This document shows positions 1 through 7,393 of a stretch of DNA of 64,000 nt, piece by piece. The notes below the pieces were generated by a model. It was not told the origin of the DNA. It saw only the letters and a program-made list of their open reading frames with translations, and did no database searches. Position numbers and translations under genes: made by a program. The stretch comes from an uncultured Clostridia bacterium (GTDB lineage: Bacteria > Bacillota > Clostridia > Oscillospirales > Oscillospiraceae). The stretch is taken from NCBI GenBank assembly GCA_945877365.1, contig CAMCRV010000002.1, positions 1 through 64,000 on the forward strand, read 5' to 3'. Position 1 is the first letter of the stretch; each line of letters starts with the position of its first letter.

Positions 1-22
1 CCGCATAAATACTGGGGTTTTC

Positions 23-1519
23 TTACTTGTCGTTCGGTAAGGACTTCATTGTCGGAAACAGCAGCACATCCCGGATGGTGGCGGAGTCGGTGAGCAGCAT
101 CACCAGACGGTCAACGCCGAAGCCCAGACCGCCCGTGGGAGGCAGGCCGTATTCCAGAGCGGTGACATAGTCGTAGTCCACCTGCGCGCCGGTGTTGGGA
201 TCCAGTGCCCGGCGGGCGGCAACCTGCTTTTCAAACCGCTCCCGCTGATCGATGGGGTCATTCAGCTCGGAGAAGGCATTGCCGAACTCGGTGGCGTTGA
301 TGAAATATTCAAACCGCTCGGTAAAGGCAGGATCGGTGGGCTTGCGCTTGGCAAGGGGAGAGATCTCCACGGGGTAGTCGTAGATAAAGGTAGGCTGGAT
401 CAGATTCTCCTCTACAAAAGCATCGAAGAACTCCGCCAGAATGGCACCCTTGGTGGGAATCTCCGGCAGCTCCACATTCTTTTCCTTTGCAATGGCAATG
501 GCCTCCTCGTCAGAGGAGATGGCAGCGAAGTCCACACCGGAGTACTTTTTGACAGCCTCCACCATGGTCATCCGCTCCCAGTGACCCAGATCAATGTCCT
601 TGCCCTGATAGGTGATCTGCAGGGTGCCGCAGACATTCTGTGTCACGGTTTTCATCATCTCCTCCACCAGATCCATCATGCCGCGAAAATCGGTGTAGGC
701 CTGATACAGCTCAATGGAGGTGAATTCGGGGTTGTGAGTGGCATCCATGCCCTCATTGCGGAAAATCCGACCCACCTCATAGACCCGATCCATACCGCCC
801 ACAATCAGTCGCTTCAGATACAGCTCGGTTTCAATCCGCAGCACCATGTCGATATCCAGGGTGTTGTGGTGGGTATAGAAGGGACGGGCGGAGGCACCGA
901 TCTCAAAGGGGGTCAGGATGGGGGTGTCCACCTCCAGGAAGCCCTTGGAATCCAGGAAGCGGCGCAGCTCCTGCAGAATGCGGCTACGCTTGACAAAGGT
1001 GTCCTTGACCTCGGGATTCACGATGAGATCCACATAGCGCTGGCGGTAACGGGTTTCCAGATCCGTCAGGCCATGGAACTTCTCGGGCAGGGGAATCAGG
1101 GACTTGCTCAGCAGGGTGATCTGCTTGGCGCGGACGGACATCTCCCCGGTCTTGGTACGGAAGGGCTCGCCCACAACACCCACGATATCGCCGATGTCAT
1201 ACTTCTTGAATCGGTTGAAAGCCTCCTCGCCCAGCTCGTCAATCTTGGCAAACAGCTGGATGCGGCCGGTGTTGTCCTGCAGGTCGCAGAAGGAGGCCTT
1301 GCCCATGCCACGCTTGCTCATAAGACGGCCGGCAACACGAACGGTCTGCCCCTCCAGCGCATCGAAGTTTTCCTTGATGGCGGCGGAGTCGTGGGAAAGT
1401 TCAAACTTGGTCTGGACAAAGGGGTCCAGCCCCTCAGAGCGGAGAGCTTCCAGCTTCTCCCGGCGAACCACCATCTGCTCGGACAGGGACAGCTCATTCT
1501 GGGGTACAAACTTTGCCAT
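23..1519 (-). CDS. lysS: Lysyl-tRNA synthetase, class II
   Basis: Charges tRNA-Lys with lysine in the cytoplasm using ATP. The 498-residue protein has the normal class II LysRS length. An N-terminal OB-fold that binds the anticodon is seen around residues 58-145 (VRVAGRLMSKRGMGKASF). The catalytic core carries motif 2 (residues about 250-275, VYEVGRIFRNEGMDATHNPE) and motif 3 near the C-terminus (GGLGFGVDRLVMLLT). The ATG lies 3 bp after the stop of greA, so the two genes are one transcript driven from the greA promoter. Nothing in the sequence looks damaged. The plus-strand open frame opposite it is a composition shadow. Confidence 0.98.
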   Translation of the reverse strand: MAKFVPQNELSLSEQMVVRREKLEALRSEGLDPFVQTKFELSHDSAAIKENFDALEGQTVRVAGRLMSKRGMGKASFCDLQDNTGRIQLFAKIDELGEEAFNRFKKYDIGDIVGVVGEPFRTKTGEMSVRAKQITLLSKSLIPLPEKFHGLTDLETRYRQRYVDLIVNPEVKDTFVKRSRILQELRRFLDSKGFLEVDTPILTPFEIGASARPFYTHHNTLDIDMVLRIETELYLKRLIVGGMDRVYEVGRIFRNEGMDATHNPEFTSIELYQAYTDFRGMMDLVEEMMKTVTQNVCGTLQITYQGKDIDLGHWERMTMVEAVKKYSGVDFAAISSDEEAIAIAKEKNVELPEIPTKGAILAEFFDAFVEENLIQPTFIYDYPVEISPLAKRKPTDPAFTERFEYFINATEFGNAFSELNDPIDQRERFEKQVAARRALDPNTGAQVDYDYVTALEYGLPPTGGLGFGVDRLVMLLTDSATIRDVLLFPTMKSLPNDK

Positions 1520-1522
1520 GGC

Positions 1523-1999
1523 TTATCCCTCGCGAGAGACGCTGATTACCTTCATGGTGAAGGAACCGGCGGGAGCGTTGACAATGAAGGTCTCACCGGC
1601 AGCCTTACCCACCACTGCGCGGCCGAAGGGGGAGTCGTCGGAGAGCTTGAATTCCATGGGGTTTGCCTCCTGAGAGCCGGTGATGCGGTACTCGGTGCGC
1701 TTGCCGTTGGCATCCTCCACGGTGACGGTGCAGCCCAGACCAACCCGGCCGGTGGCCTCGTTCTCGTCCTCAATAATCACGGCATGGGACAGGATGTCCT
1801 CGATTTCGGCAATGCGGCCGTAGAGCTTGGCCTGCTCATTCTTGGCGGCATCGTACTCGGAGTTTTCGGAAAGGTCGCCGTAGGAGCGAGCCTCTGCGAT
1901 CATAGCGGCGACCTCGCGCTCCCGGGTGGTCTTCAGGTAGTTCAGTTCCTTTTCCAGATCTGCCAGACGCAGGCTTGTAATCTTAAATTCCTTAGCCAT
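1523..1999 (-). CDS. greA: Transcription elongation factor GreA
   Basis: Rescues backtracked RNA polymerase by stimulating transcript cleavage in the secondary channel. The 158-residue protein has the usual GreA layout: an N-terminal coiled coil (residues about 1-75, with ARSYGDLSENSEYDAAKNEQ at the tip) and a C-terminal FKBP-like domain ending GSFTMKVISVSREG. The ATG at 1999 is chosen over an in-frame TTG two codons upstream because AAAGGA sits at normal distance from the ATG and too close to the TTG. It is first in a two-gene operon with lysS, a pairing also seen in other Firmicutes. Confidence 0.97.
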   Translation of the reverse strand: MAKEFKITSLRLADLEKELNYLKTTREREVAAMIAEARSYGDLSENSEYDAAKNEQAKLYGRIAEIEDILSHAVIIEDENEATGRVGLGCTVTVEDANGKRTEYRITGSQEANPMEFKLSDDSPFGRAVVGKAAGETFIVNAPAGSFTMKVISVSREG

Positions 2000-2041
2000 A
2001 TTCAAAATCCTTTCATATAGGTTACTCTCATAGTCCCAAAC

Positions 2042-2070
2042 ATTATAGTGGATTATTCTGGAACAGTCAA
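2042..2070 (-). promoter_or_regulatory. Sigma-A-type promoter of greA-lysS
   Basis: On the minus strand TTGACT (2070-2065) and TATAAT (2047-2042) are separated by exactly 17 bp, about 40 bp before the greA start. Confidence 0.85.
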
Positions 2071-2107
2071 GGTAAATTTCGCAAAATCGGGAGTTTGCAG
2101 AAGAAAA

Positions 2108-2132
2108 TCCGGGGCAGAAGCTCTGCCCCGGA
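2108..2132 (-). terminator. Terminator of the ArsR-YhfC-SdpI operon
   Basis: An 11-bp perfect stem (TCCGGGGCAGA / TCTGCCCCGGA) with a 3-nt loop lies just after the last gene of the operon and is followed on the minus strand by TTTTCTTCT. Confidence 0.85.
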
Positions 2133-2142
2133 GGAAAATGGA

Positions 2143-3195
2143 TTACTTCGTCTTTTGCAGGAGAGTCTCGTAGATTTCTCTGGTTTCAGCGGCATCCTTT
2201 CCGCTGAGCACCAGCGTGTTGCCGTTCACTTGCAGTACCACGCAGGCCTCCGGATTGTAGTAGGTGTATCGGGTGTAGTTTCCGAACTCCTGGTTCTCAA
2301 AGCTGCCCAGCAGAAGGCGGAAGCTGCCCACACCAAAGACCCGGCTGCCATTTACATTCCCATCCCGGTATTCCACGGACTCGATGCGGTCATAGAACAC
2401 GGTGAGGTCATCGTAGTAGCTGGCCTTGATGGTGAAATAGTTGTCGGAAAATTCCGTTTTCACGGTTCCGGTAAACAGCATCACCAGAACGAATGCCAAA
2501 ATCGCCAGACCGGCGGCAGTGCCGATTTTCCCCATGCGGGTACTCAGCTTGGGGATGGGCTTCAGCTCGGCGCCCTCTCTGACCTGCTTGCGGTAGTAGA
2601 GGTAGGAGTACAGGATTGGGACGATGGCAAGGATCACAATGCCAACCACCATTACACCGGCGTTCCAACCGGCGGGGAGGAATGCAGACAGTAGAATCAG
2701 AATGCCCCCGGCCACCCAAACCCGGCCGCCGAAGCGGTGGGTGGCGTTCCAGTTTTCCTCGCTGGCATAGGTCCAGGGGACTTTGATGCCGATGGTGTAG
2801 TTCTGCCGACATTTGGGCAGGTAGTTACCGATGGCAACAAACATCAGACCGATGGCAGCTACCATAATACCGCTGACACTGACCCCAACCCCCAGTGCAA
2901 GGGCATAGAGCATGGCGGCACAGATGTTGGACAGCACCGGCATAATCCAGAGCACAAGACGGATGGGCTTCCAGTTCTGATCCTGATTGTGGGGATCCTT
3001 TGCTGTAATCAGAATGCAGAGCCAGTGGGCTGCCAGCAGGCTCAGGGGCAGAGCGAATATCACGAACCCATCCCCCTGACCGACGACACCCCAGCGTGCT
3101 TCAGGCAGGCAGCTGCGCAGGATCAGCCCCACCAGAGTAGGGAAAAGAACCGCCAACGAGGACAGAATCAATGCACCTTTATGCTTGCGGATCAT
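2143..3195 (-). CDS. SdpI-like membrane protein with C-terminal PH-like domain
   Basis: A 350-residue membrane protein. About six hydrophobic segments lie in residues 1-245. Residues 130-185 match the SdpI family (GNYLPKCRQNYTIGIKVPWT, then NWNATHRFGGRVWVAGG). The last 100 residues are soluble and look like a bacterial PH-type domain (VFGVGSFRLLLGSFENQEFG). In Bacillus subtilis SdpI is the immunity and signalling protein against the SdpC toxin; whether this one confers immunity is inference. It is the third gene of a tightly overlapping operon (17-bp overlap with the YhfC gene) headed by an ArsR-type repressor, which parallels the sdpRI arrangement. A general DUF1648/SdpI membrane protein without an immunity role is the alternative. 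Confidence 0.8.
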   Translation of the reverse strand: MIRKHKGALILSSLAVLFPTLVGLILRSCLPEARWGVVGQGDGFVIFALPLSLLAAHWLCILITAKDPHNQDQNWKPIRLVLWIMPVLSNICAAMLYALALGVGVSVSGIMVAAIGLMFVAIGNYLPKCRQNYTIGIKVPWTYASEENWNATHRFGGRVWVAGGILILLSAFLPAGWNAGVMVVGIVILAIVPILYSYLYYRKQVREGAELKPIPKLSTRMGKIGTAAGLAILAFVLVMLFTGTVKTEFSDNYFTIKASYYDDLTVFYDRIESVEYRDGNVNGSRVFGVGSFRLLLGSFENQEFGNYTRYTYYNPEACVVLQVNGNTLVLSGKDAAETREIYETLLQKTK

Positions 3196-4021
3196 AAGCT
3201 ACCTCCTGTTTGGATACCTCAGCCCACCGGCGAAGGATTGTTCTCAGAATGACCATTGAGAGAATTGCAGTGGCAGTGAGAATGGTATAGATAATACAAT
3301 AGCCGGTAGCCAGAGTCAGTCCCTTGCCGATGTAGAGGCTGATGCCTGCGGTGCAGTCCAGCAGGGTGTGCAGGCCAAGGCAAAGAAGAATGTATTTACC
3401 CGGCTTTCCGGATGCCATGCCGTAGCAGACCATCACGCTCATGGCGGCCTGACAGACCATGGTCAGCAGCCGCTCGTAGCCCGCCAGCAGGAACATGGCA
3501 GGGGAGGTGGTCAGCAGGGCGGTACGCACCTGTTCCAGCTGGGCAACAACCTCCGGGGTGGCTGCATTCTGTGCAAGCAATGCATCGAAGGTTCCGGCTT
3601 GAATCATCACGATGTAAACAAGGTTATTGATATAAGAAATACCGATAATCACCATGGCCTCAATTCCACCGTGACCCAGACCGGCGGCCAATGCCCGCTT
3701 GGGGGTCAGGCGGCTGCCCATGACTCTGGCCGCCAGGATTCGCCCGGCCAGCTCAAACAGTCCGGCGGTTGCCGCAAGGCTGAAGGCGTAGAGCAGGGGA
3801 GAAAACTCTGCGAACCGGGTCAGCTGTGGGGACAGCAGAGCCAGGGTGGGCAGACGAATCAGCATCTGGGGAATGAAGAAGCCCAGTGCGCCGATGATCC
3901 ATGCGGAGACGATGCCCTGTTTCCGGTTGCGCAGGGCGAAAACCAGCAGAACAATCAAAGGCAGGATCAGGCTGATGAACAGGGTAACGATGCAGCTCAG
4001 AATGGTGGTATTAGGAATCAT
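3179..4021 (-). CDS. YhfC-family intramembrane protease-like protein
   Basis: A 280-residue polytopic membrane protein with about eight hydrophobic segments. The motif GLGHGGIEAMVIIG in the middle and GLHTLLDC near the C-terminus fit the YhfC family, predicted glutamic-type intramembrane proteases related to CPBP/ABI proteins. The substrate is unknown. It overlaps the ArsR-type regulator gene by 11 bp and the SdpI-like gene by 17 bp, so all three are probably translationally coupled. The placement suggests a membrane stress or peptide-toxin response, but that is inference from context. Family membership is fairly clear; protease activity is not shown. Confidence 0.75.
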   Translation of the reverse strand: MIPNTTILSCIVTLFISLILPLIVLLVFALRNRKQGIVSAWIIGALGFFIPQMLIRLPTLALLSPQLTRFAEFSPLLYAFSLAATAGLFELAGRILAARVMGSRLTPKRALAAGLGHGGIEAMVIIGISYINNLVYIVMIQAGTFDALLAQNAATPEVVAQLEQVRTALLTTSPAMFLLAGYERLLTMVCQAAMSVMVCYGMASGKPGKYILLCLGLHTLLDCTAGISLYIGKGLTLATGYCIIYTILTATAILSMVILRTILRRWAEVSKQEVAYDPQA

Positions 4022-4289
4022 TTTCAGGCTCTCCTTTCAAATCGGTGATCCAGAGCATGATCTCCTCCAGCACGGAGGTGTTCAGCTGGTAGAAGATGAA
4101 TTTTCCCTCCCGGGAATCCTGAATCAGATCCGCGTCCTTCAGAACCGAAAGGTGCCGGGACACGGCAGCGGCAGTGATCTCGAATTGGTCTGAGATCTCC
4201 CCGGCGGACTTTTTTCCTTCCTTGAGAAGATTTAAAATCTCCCGGCGGGTGGGGTCAGCCAGAGCTTTCAGGGTTTGCTGCAACCCCAT
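4011..4289 (-). CDS. ArsR/SdpR-family transcriptional repressor
   Basis: A 92-residue winged-helix regulator. It shows the ArsR signature ADPTRREILNLLKEG (residues about 10-25) and a recognition helix region EITAAAVSRHLSVLKDA. There is no CxC metal-binding motif, so it is more like SdpR than a metal sensor. The ATG at 4289 is chosen because AAAGGAGG lies 7 nt upstream; an in-frame ATG at 4295 would touch that site. It probably represses its own operon through the near-perfect palindrome at 4302-4326, which covers the transcription start. It is first gene of the ArsR-YhfC-SdpI operon. Confidence 0.92.
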   Translation of the reverse strand: MGLQQTLKALADPTRREILNLLKEGKKSAGEISDQFEITAAAVSRHLSVLKDADLIQDSREGKFIFYQLNTSVLEEIMLWITDLKGEPENDS

Positions 4290-4301
4290 TTGCATTCCTC
4301 C

Positions 4302-4326
4302 TTTAACAATTAACTTAATTGTTAAA
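4302..4326. promoter_or_regulatory. Palindromic operator of the ArsR-family repressor
   Basis: Two 12-bp arms (TTTAACAATTAA and its complement) surround a single central base. The site lies just downstream of the -10 box and upstream of the ribosome binding site, as expected for an autorepressor operator. Confidence 0.8.
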
Positions 4327-4329
4327 TAT

Positions 4330-4358
4330 AAGATACCACAACATAGAGGAATTGTCAA
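4330..4358 (-). promoter_or_regulatory. Promoter of the ArsR-YhfC-SdpI operon
   Basis: Consensus TTGACA (4358-4353) and TATCTT (4335-4330) with a 17-bp spacer on the minus strand. Such a strong promoter next to the operator suggests the operon is normally held off by repression. Confidence 0.85.
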
Positions 4359-4383
4359 GATACATTTAACAAAAAAGTAAAAT

Positions 4384-4417
4384 GAATTTCCGGGGACGGA
4401 AGTGTCCCCGGAAATTC
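4384..4417 (-). terminator. Terminator after the PPC-domain gene
   Basis: A 14-bp perfect stem (GAATTTCCGGGGAC and complement) with a 6-nt loop overlaps the stop codon of the PPC-domain gene and is followed on the minus strand by AT-rich DNA. Confidence 0.7.
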
Positions 4418-4844
4418 AGGCGTTGTGTGCAAATATCAGTTCATCATACCCGGTTTCGGCATCCTGCTCCACCCCGAAGGAGAGCCCGGGAAGTTCGGCA
4501 ATCACCAGCTCGCAGGTGGTGTTGATGATGCACCCTTCCGTCAGGTGGCCGCCGATGGTGCTCAAATCCTCCCGGGAGAGGGCAATGTGGAGGTGGCATC
4601 TGGCGGCGCTGACAGTGCCGTTGAGACTGACAATCTCACAGTGCTCTGGGATATCCTGAAGGCTGACACCGCTGGCATCCCGAACCCTTCCCTGGGAGAT
4701 ACACCCCACGGCAGACAGCACTACACCTGCCCGGATACCGGCCTGCTGCGCCAGCTGCCGGATGGAGAGGAGCAGATCCTCGCCCCGGTGGAGCCGGACA
4801 CAATGGCAGCGCATCGCGCCGGAGGAAGTAATGACAGTGTCCAT
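4416..4844 (-). CDS. PPC (DUF296) domain protein
   Basis: A 142-residue single-domain protein of the plant/prokaryote-conserved (PPC, DUF296) family. It shows the core pattern GVVLSAVGCISQGRV, then SLNGTVSAARCHLHIALS and GGHLTEGC. The histidines in HLHIALS and GGHL are the family's usual metal-binding positions. In plants the fold accompanies AT-hook DNA-binding; bacterial stand-alone members have no settled role. It lies 3 bp after the nitroreductase gene on the same strand, so the two are likely cotranscribed. Family assignment is confident; function is unknown. Confidence 0.85.
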   Translation of the reverse strand: MDTVITSSGAMRCHCVRLHRGEDLLLSIRQLAQQAGIRAGVVLSAVGCISQGRVRDASGVSLQDIPEHCEIVSLNGTVSAARCHLHIALSREDLSTIGGHLTEGCIINTTCELVIAELPGLSFGVEQDAETGYDELIFAHNA

Positions 4845-4847
4845 CGC

Positions 4848-5378
4848 TTACTCCTGAACGCTGACCAGCTCGGACAGCTCCTTGCGCTTTTTGGGACGGA
4901 GGGAATCTCCTTCGCTGGCATAGCCCAGCGTGACCACCAGACGGACAGGGCTGTCCAGATTACAGATCTTCCGGATTTTGGCATCGTCAAACCAACCCAG
5001 AATACAGGTGGAAAGCCCCTGAGCGGTGGCTTCCGCGGTGAGATAAGCCACGGCAATGCCGATGTCGATGGAGCGATAGTCGTTGTTCTTCACTCGGGAA
5101 CCCATGGCGGCGGTTTTGTTGTAGGCAGTTTCGGAGATCACCAGCAACACCGGAGCCTGAGCGGTGAATTTATTCATTCCAAGCCCCATGGTGGCGGCGG
5201 CAACCTCGGCAGCGGCTTTGCCCCGGCAAAGGGTGATGTGATAGGGCTGGGCGTTGCAGGCCGAGGGAGCCAGCTGTGCTGCCTTCAAAATGGCATCCAG
5301 CTTCTCCTGCTCCACAGGACGGTTTGCATCATAGCTGCGGCAGGACTGCCGGGTCTGCGCGATTTCCAGAAAATTCAT
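4848..5378 (-). CDS. Nitroreductase-family FMN oxidoreductase
   Basis: A 176-residue flavoenzyme of the nitroreductase superfamily, expected to bind FMN as a dimer and use NAD(P)H. The N-terminal FMN-phosphate motif RQSCRSYDANRPV and the region AAQLAPSACNAQPYHI are typical. SIDIGIAVAYLTAEATAQGL and the C-terminal LGYASEGDSLRPKKRKEL complete the fold. The physiological substrate cannot be read from sequence. It has its own consensus promoter placed directly behind the terminator of the sugar-ABC operon, and is followed by the PPC-domain gene. Confidence 0.9.
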   Translation of the reverse strand: MNFLEIAQTRQSCRSYDANRPVEQEKLDAILKAAQLAPSACNAQPYHITLCRGKAAAEVAAATMGLGMNKFTAQAPVLLVISETAYNKTAAMGSRVKNNDYRSIDIGIAVAYLTAEATAQGLSTCILGWFDDAKIRKICNLDSPVRLVVTLGYASEGDSLRPKKRKELSELVSVQE

Positions 5379-5401
5379 AGGATCAACCTCCTTTTTCTTT
5401 T

Positions 5402-5430
5402 ATTATAGGCTCTGCACAAAGATGCGTCAA
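5402..5430 (-). promoter_or_regulatory. Promoter of the nitroreductase gene
   Basis: TTGACG (5430-5425) and TATAAT (5407-5402) with 17-bp spacing on the minus strand, about 25 bp before the start codon. Confidence 0.85.
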
Positions 5431-5433
5431 CAG

Positions 5434-5464
5434 AAAAAATCCCGGGATGCAGATGCATCCCGGG
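5434..5464 (-). terminator. Terminator of the sugar-ABC permease operon
   Basis: An 11-bp perfect stem (CCCGGGATGCA / TGCATCCCGGG) with a 2-nt centre, followed on the minus strand by ATTTTTTCTG. It sits directly against the -35 box of the nitroreductase promoter. Confidence 0.9.
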
Positions 5465-5478
5465 AAGAAGATGGGAAA

Positions 5479-6327
5479 TTAGCCCTTGACGCCGCCGGCA
5501 GTCAGACCGCTGGTCAGGTTCTTTTCGATGGACATGAACAGGATCACAACGGGGATGATGGCGAAGATGGAAGCGGCGAACAGGTACTGCCACTCGATCA
5601 TGTTGTAGCCGTTGAAGATGTTGATACCTACAGTCAGCGGCTTGATGGTGTCGGTGGAGATGAGGCACAGAGCCACGGTGAATTCATTCCATGCATTGAT
5701 GAAGATGAAGATCAGGGTGGTGACGATGCCAGGAGCTGCCACAGGCAGCAGAATCTTAAACATGGCCTGCACCCGGTTGCAGCCGTCGATGGTGGCGGCC
5801 TGCTCCATTTCGGCGGAAATGCTCATGAAGGTGCCGCGCAGCAGCCAGATGGTAAAGGCCTGATTGAAGGCAGCGTTGATGAAGATCAGACCCAGCAGGC
5901 TGTTGGTCAGGCTCATGATCTGCATGACCTTGTAGATACCGATCAGCAGCACCACGGGGGCGAACATCTGGGAGACGATGATGAAGCCCAGGAATGCGGT
6001 CTGGCCCTTGAACTTCATACGGGCCAGAGCATAGGCGGCAGGAATGCCGCAGACCATGGCGATGGCGGTGGAGCCGCTGGCGATGATGATGGAGTTCAGC
6101 ATATACTTTGCCATGGGTGCTCTGTACCAGATGTCCACAAAGTTGGACCACATGGCCTTAATGGGCAGGATGGTGCCCTCCATGGCGAAGATCTCAGACC
6201 GGCTTTTCAGAGCGGTACAGACCATGACGAAGTAGGGATACAGGATGACAAGACAGACATTAATCACCACAAAGTAAAGAAGAACCCGCAGAATCGCTTT
6301 TTTCCAGTTGATATATCTGCTATCCAT
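5479..6327 (-). CDS. Carbohydrate ABC transporter permease, MalG type
   Basis: A 282-residue inner-membrane permease of the CUT1 (MalG/UgpE) family with six predicted membrane helices. The EAA coupling motif that touches the ATPase is visible at residues about 180-205 (EMEQAATIDGCNRVQAMFKI). It begins 2 bp after the stop of the MalF-type permease gene and has its own AAAGGAG site, so the two are translated together. No ATPase gene is present nearby. CUT1 transporters commonly share one MsmK/MalK-type ATPase encoded elsewhere, which is the likely case here. Substrate inferred from the divergent NahK-GalE genes is a host-glycan disaccharide. Confidence 0.93.
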   Translation of the reverse strand: MDSRYINWKKAILRVLLYFVVINVCLVILYPYFVMVCTALKSRSEIFAMEGTILPIKAMWSNFVDIWYRAPMAKYMLNSIIIASGSTAIAMVCGIPAAYALARMKFKGQTAFLGFIIVSQMFAPVVLLIGIYKVMQIMSLTNSLLGLIFINAAFNQAFTIWLLRGTFMSISAEMEQAATIDGCNRVQAMFKILLPVAAPGIVTTLIFIFINAWNEFTVALCLISTDTIKPLTVGINIFNGYNMIEWQYLFAASIFAIIPVVILFMSIEKNLTSGLTAGGVKG

Positions 6328-6329
6328 AT

Positions 6330-7223
6330 TTATTCGTCTCCTTTCTTAAGGGTGGAAACCATGTACACGCTGGCGCAGACCAGAAGGATCAGGAAGCCGA
6401 TGACGGAAACAGCGGCGGCCTCGCCCTGCTTGCCGTTGTAGAAGGCCAGTTTATACAGGTAGGTGACCAGCGTGTCGGTGCGGCTGGCAGGGTCACCCTT
6501 GGTGATGGTCCAGACGATGGGGAAGGAGTTGAAGACATAGATGATGTTCAGCACCGTGGCAACGGTGAGGCTGGGCTTGACCAGAGGCAGGGTGATGTTC
6601 CACAGCTTCTGGAAGTAGCTGGCGCCGTCCACAGTGGCGGCCTCATAGTAGGAGGCGTCGATGCTCTGCAGACCCGACAGGGCGGTGAAGCAGACGAAGG
6701 GAATGGTAACGAAGATACCACAGGCGATCTCCCAGCCGAAGAAGGCCTCGGGGGTGGGGGTCCAGTTCACATTCTGCTGAATAATGCCGAGAGATTTCAG
6801 CAGGGTGTTCAGTGCGCCGTAGTCGGTGTTGATGATGAACTTCCACACGCTGGCCTGAATGACCAGAGTGGTGGCCCAGGGGAAGACCACGATAGCACGG
6901 GCGATCTTGCGGCCTTTGAACTCGTTGTTCAGCAGGAGAGCCAGAATGAAGCCCAGAACCGTGGACAGCACCACAACCAGAATGGTCCAGATGATGGTGT
7001 TCTTCAGAACCATGCCGAATTTGGCACCCTGAAGAACCTTGGAGAAGTTGGCAAATCCGCAGAAGCCTTTCACGAGGCCGGCCTTTGTGACCTGACTGAA
7101 GGCCATACGGAACACAAATCCGATGGGAACAATGATGAAAATTGCCATCAGGATGACACTGGGCAGAATCCACAGGTAGGGCTCTGCCTTATTCAGAAGA
7201 TTATAAGGCTTGTGTTGTTTCAC
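6330..7223 (-). CDS. Carbohydrate ABC transporter permease, MalF type
   Basis: A 297-residue CUT1 permease with six predicted membrane helices. The EAA motif is at SIDASYYEAATVDGASYFQK. The GTG at 7223 is chosen as start because GGAGG lies at normal distance before it and the next residues (KQHKPYNLL) lead straight into the first helix; longer in-frame starts lack a ribosome binding site. It lies between the MalG-type permease and the binding protein gene. A terminator-like hairpin in the 170-bp gap after the binding-protein gene probably lowers permease expression relative to the binding protein. Confidence 0.93.
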   Translation of the reverse strand: MKQHKPYNLLNKAEPYLWILPSVILMAIFIIVPIGFVFRMAFSQVTKAGLVKGFCGFANFSKVLQGAKFGMVLKNTIIWTILVVVLSTVLGFILALLLNNEFKGRKIARAIVVFPWATTLVIQASVWKFIINTDYGALNTLLKSLGIIQQNVNWTPTPEAFFGWEIACGIFVTIPFVCFTALSGLQSIDASYYEAATVDGASYFQKLWNITLPLVKPSLTVATVLNIIYVFNSFPIVWTITKGDPASRTDTLVTYLYKLAFYNGKQGEAAAVSVIGFLILLVCASVYMVSTLKKGDE

Positions 7224-7327
7224 AGGGTGTACCTCCCTATCTTTCATTCGTGGGGTAACAAGTGGCGAAAATGCAGCCACTTTCAAAATGCGGCGGTTGC
7301 AGCACTTTGAAAATGGCTGCAATCAAA

Positions 7328-7356
7328 ATGGGCCGGGCCAATCAGACCCGGCCCAT
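7328..7356 (-). terminator. Attenuating hairpin between binding protein and permease genes
   Basis: A 10-bp perfect stem (ATGGGCCGGG / CCCGGCCCAT), 9-nt loop, followed on the minus strand by TTTTGATT. Its position between a solute-binding protein and its permeases fits partial termination that keeps the binding protein in excess. Confidence 0.75.
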
Positions 7357-7393
7357 CTCTTATGCGGGGATACCTTCAGGGATATGTAGGAAA

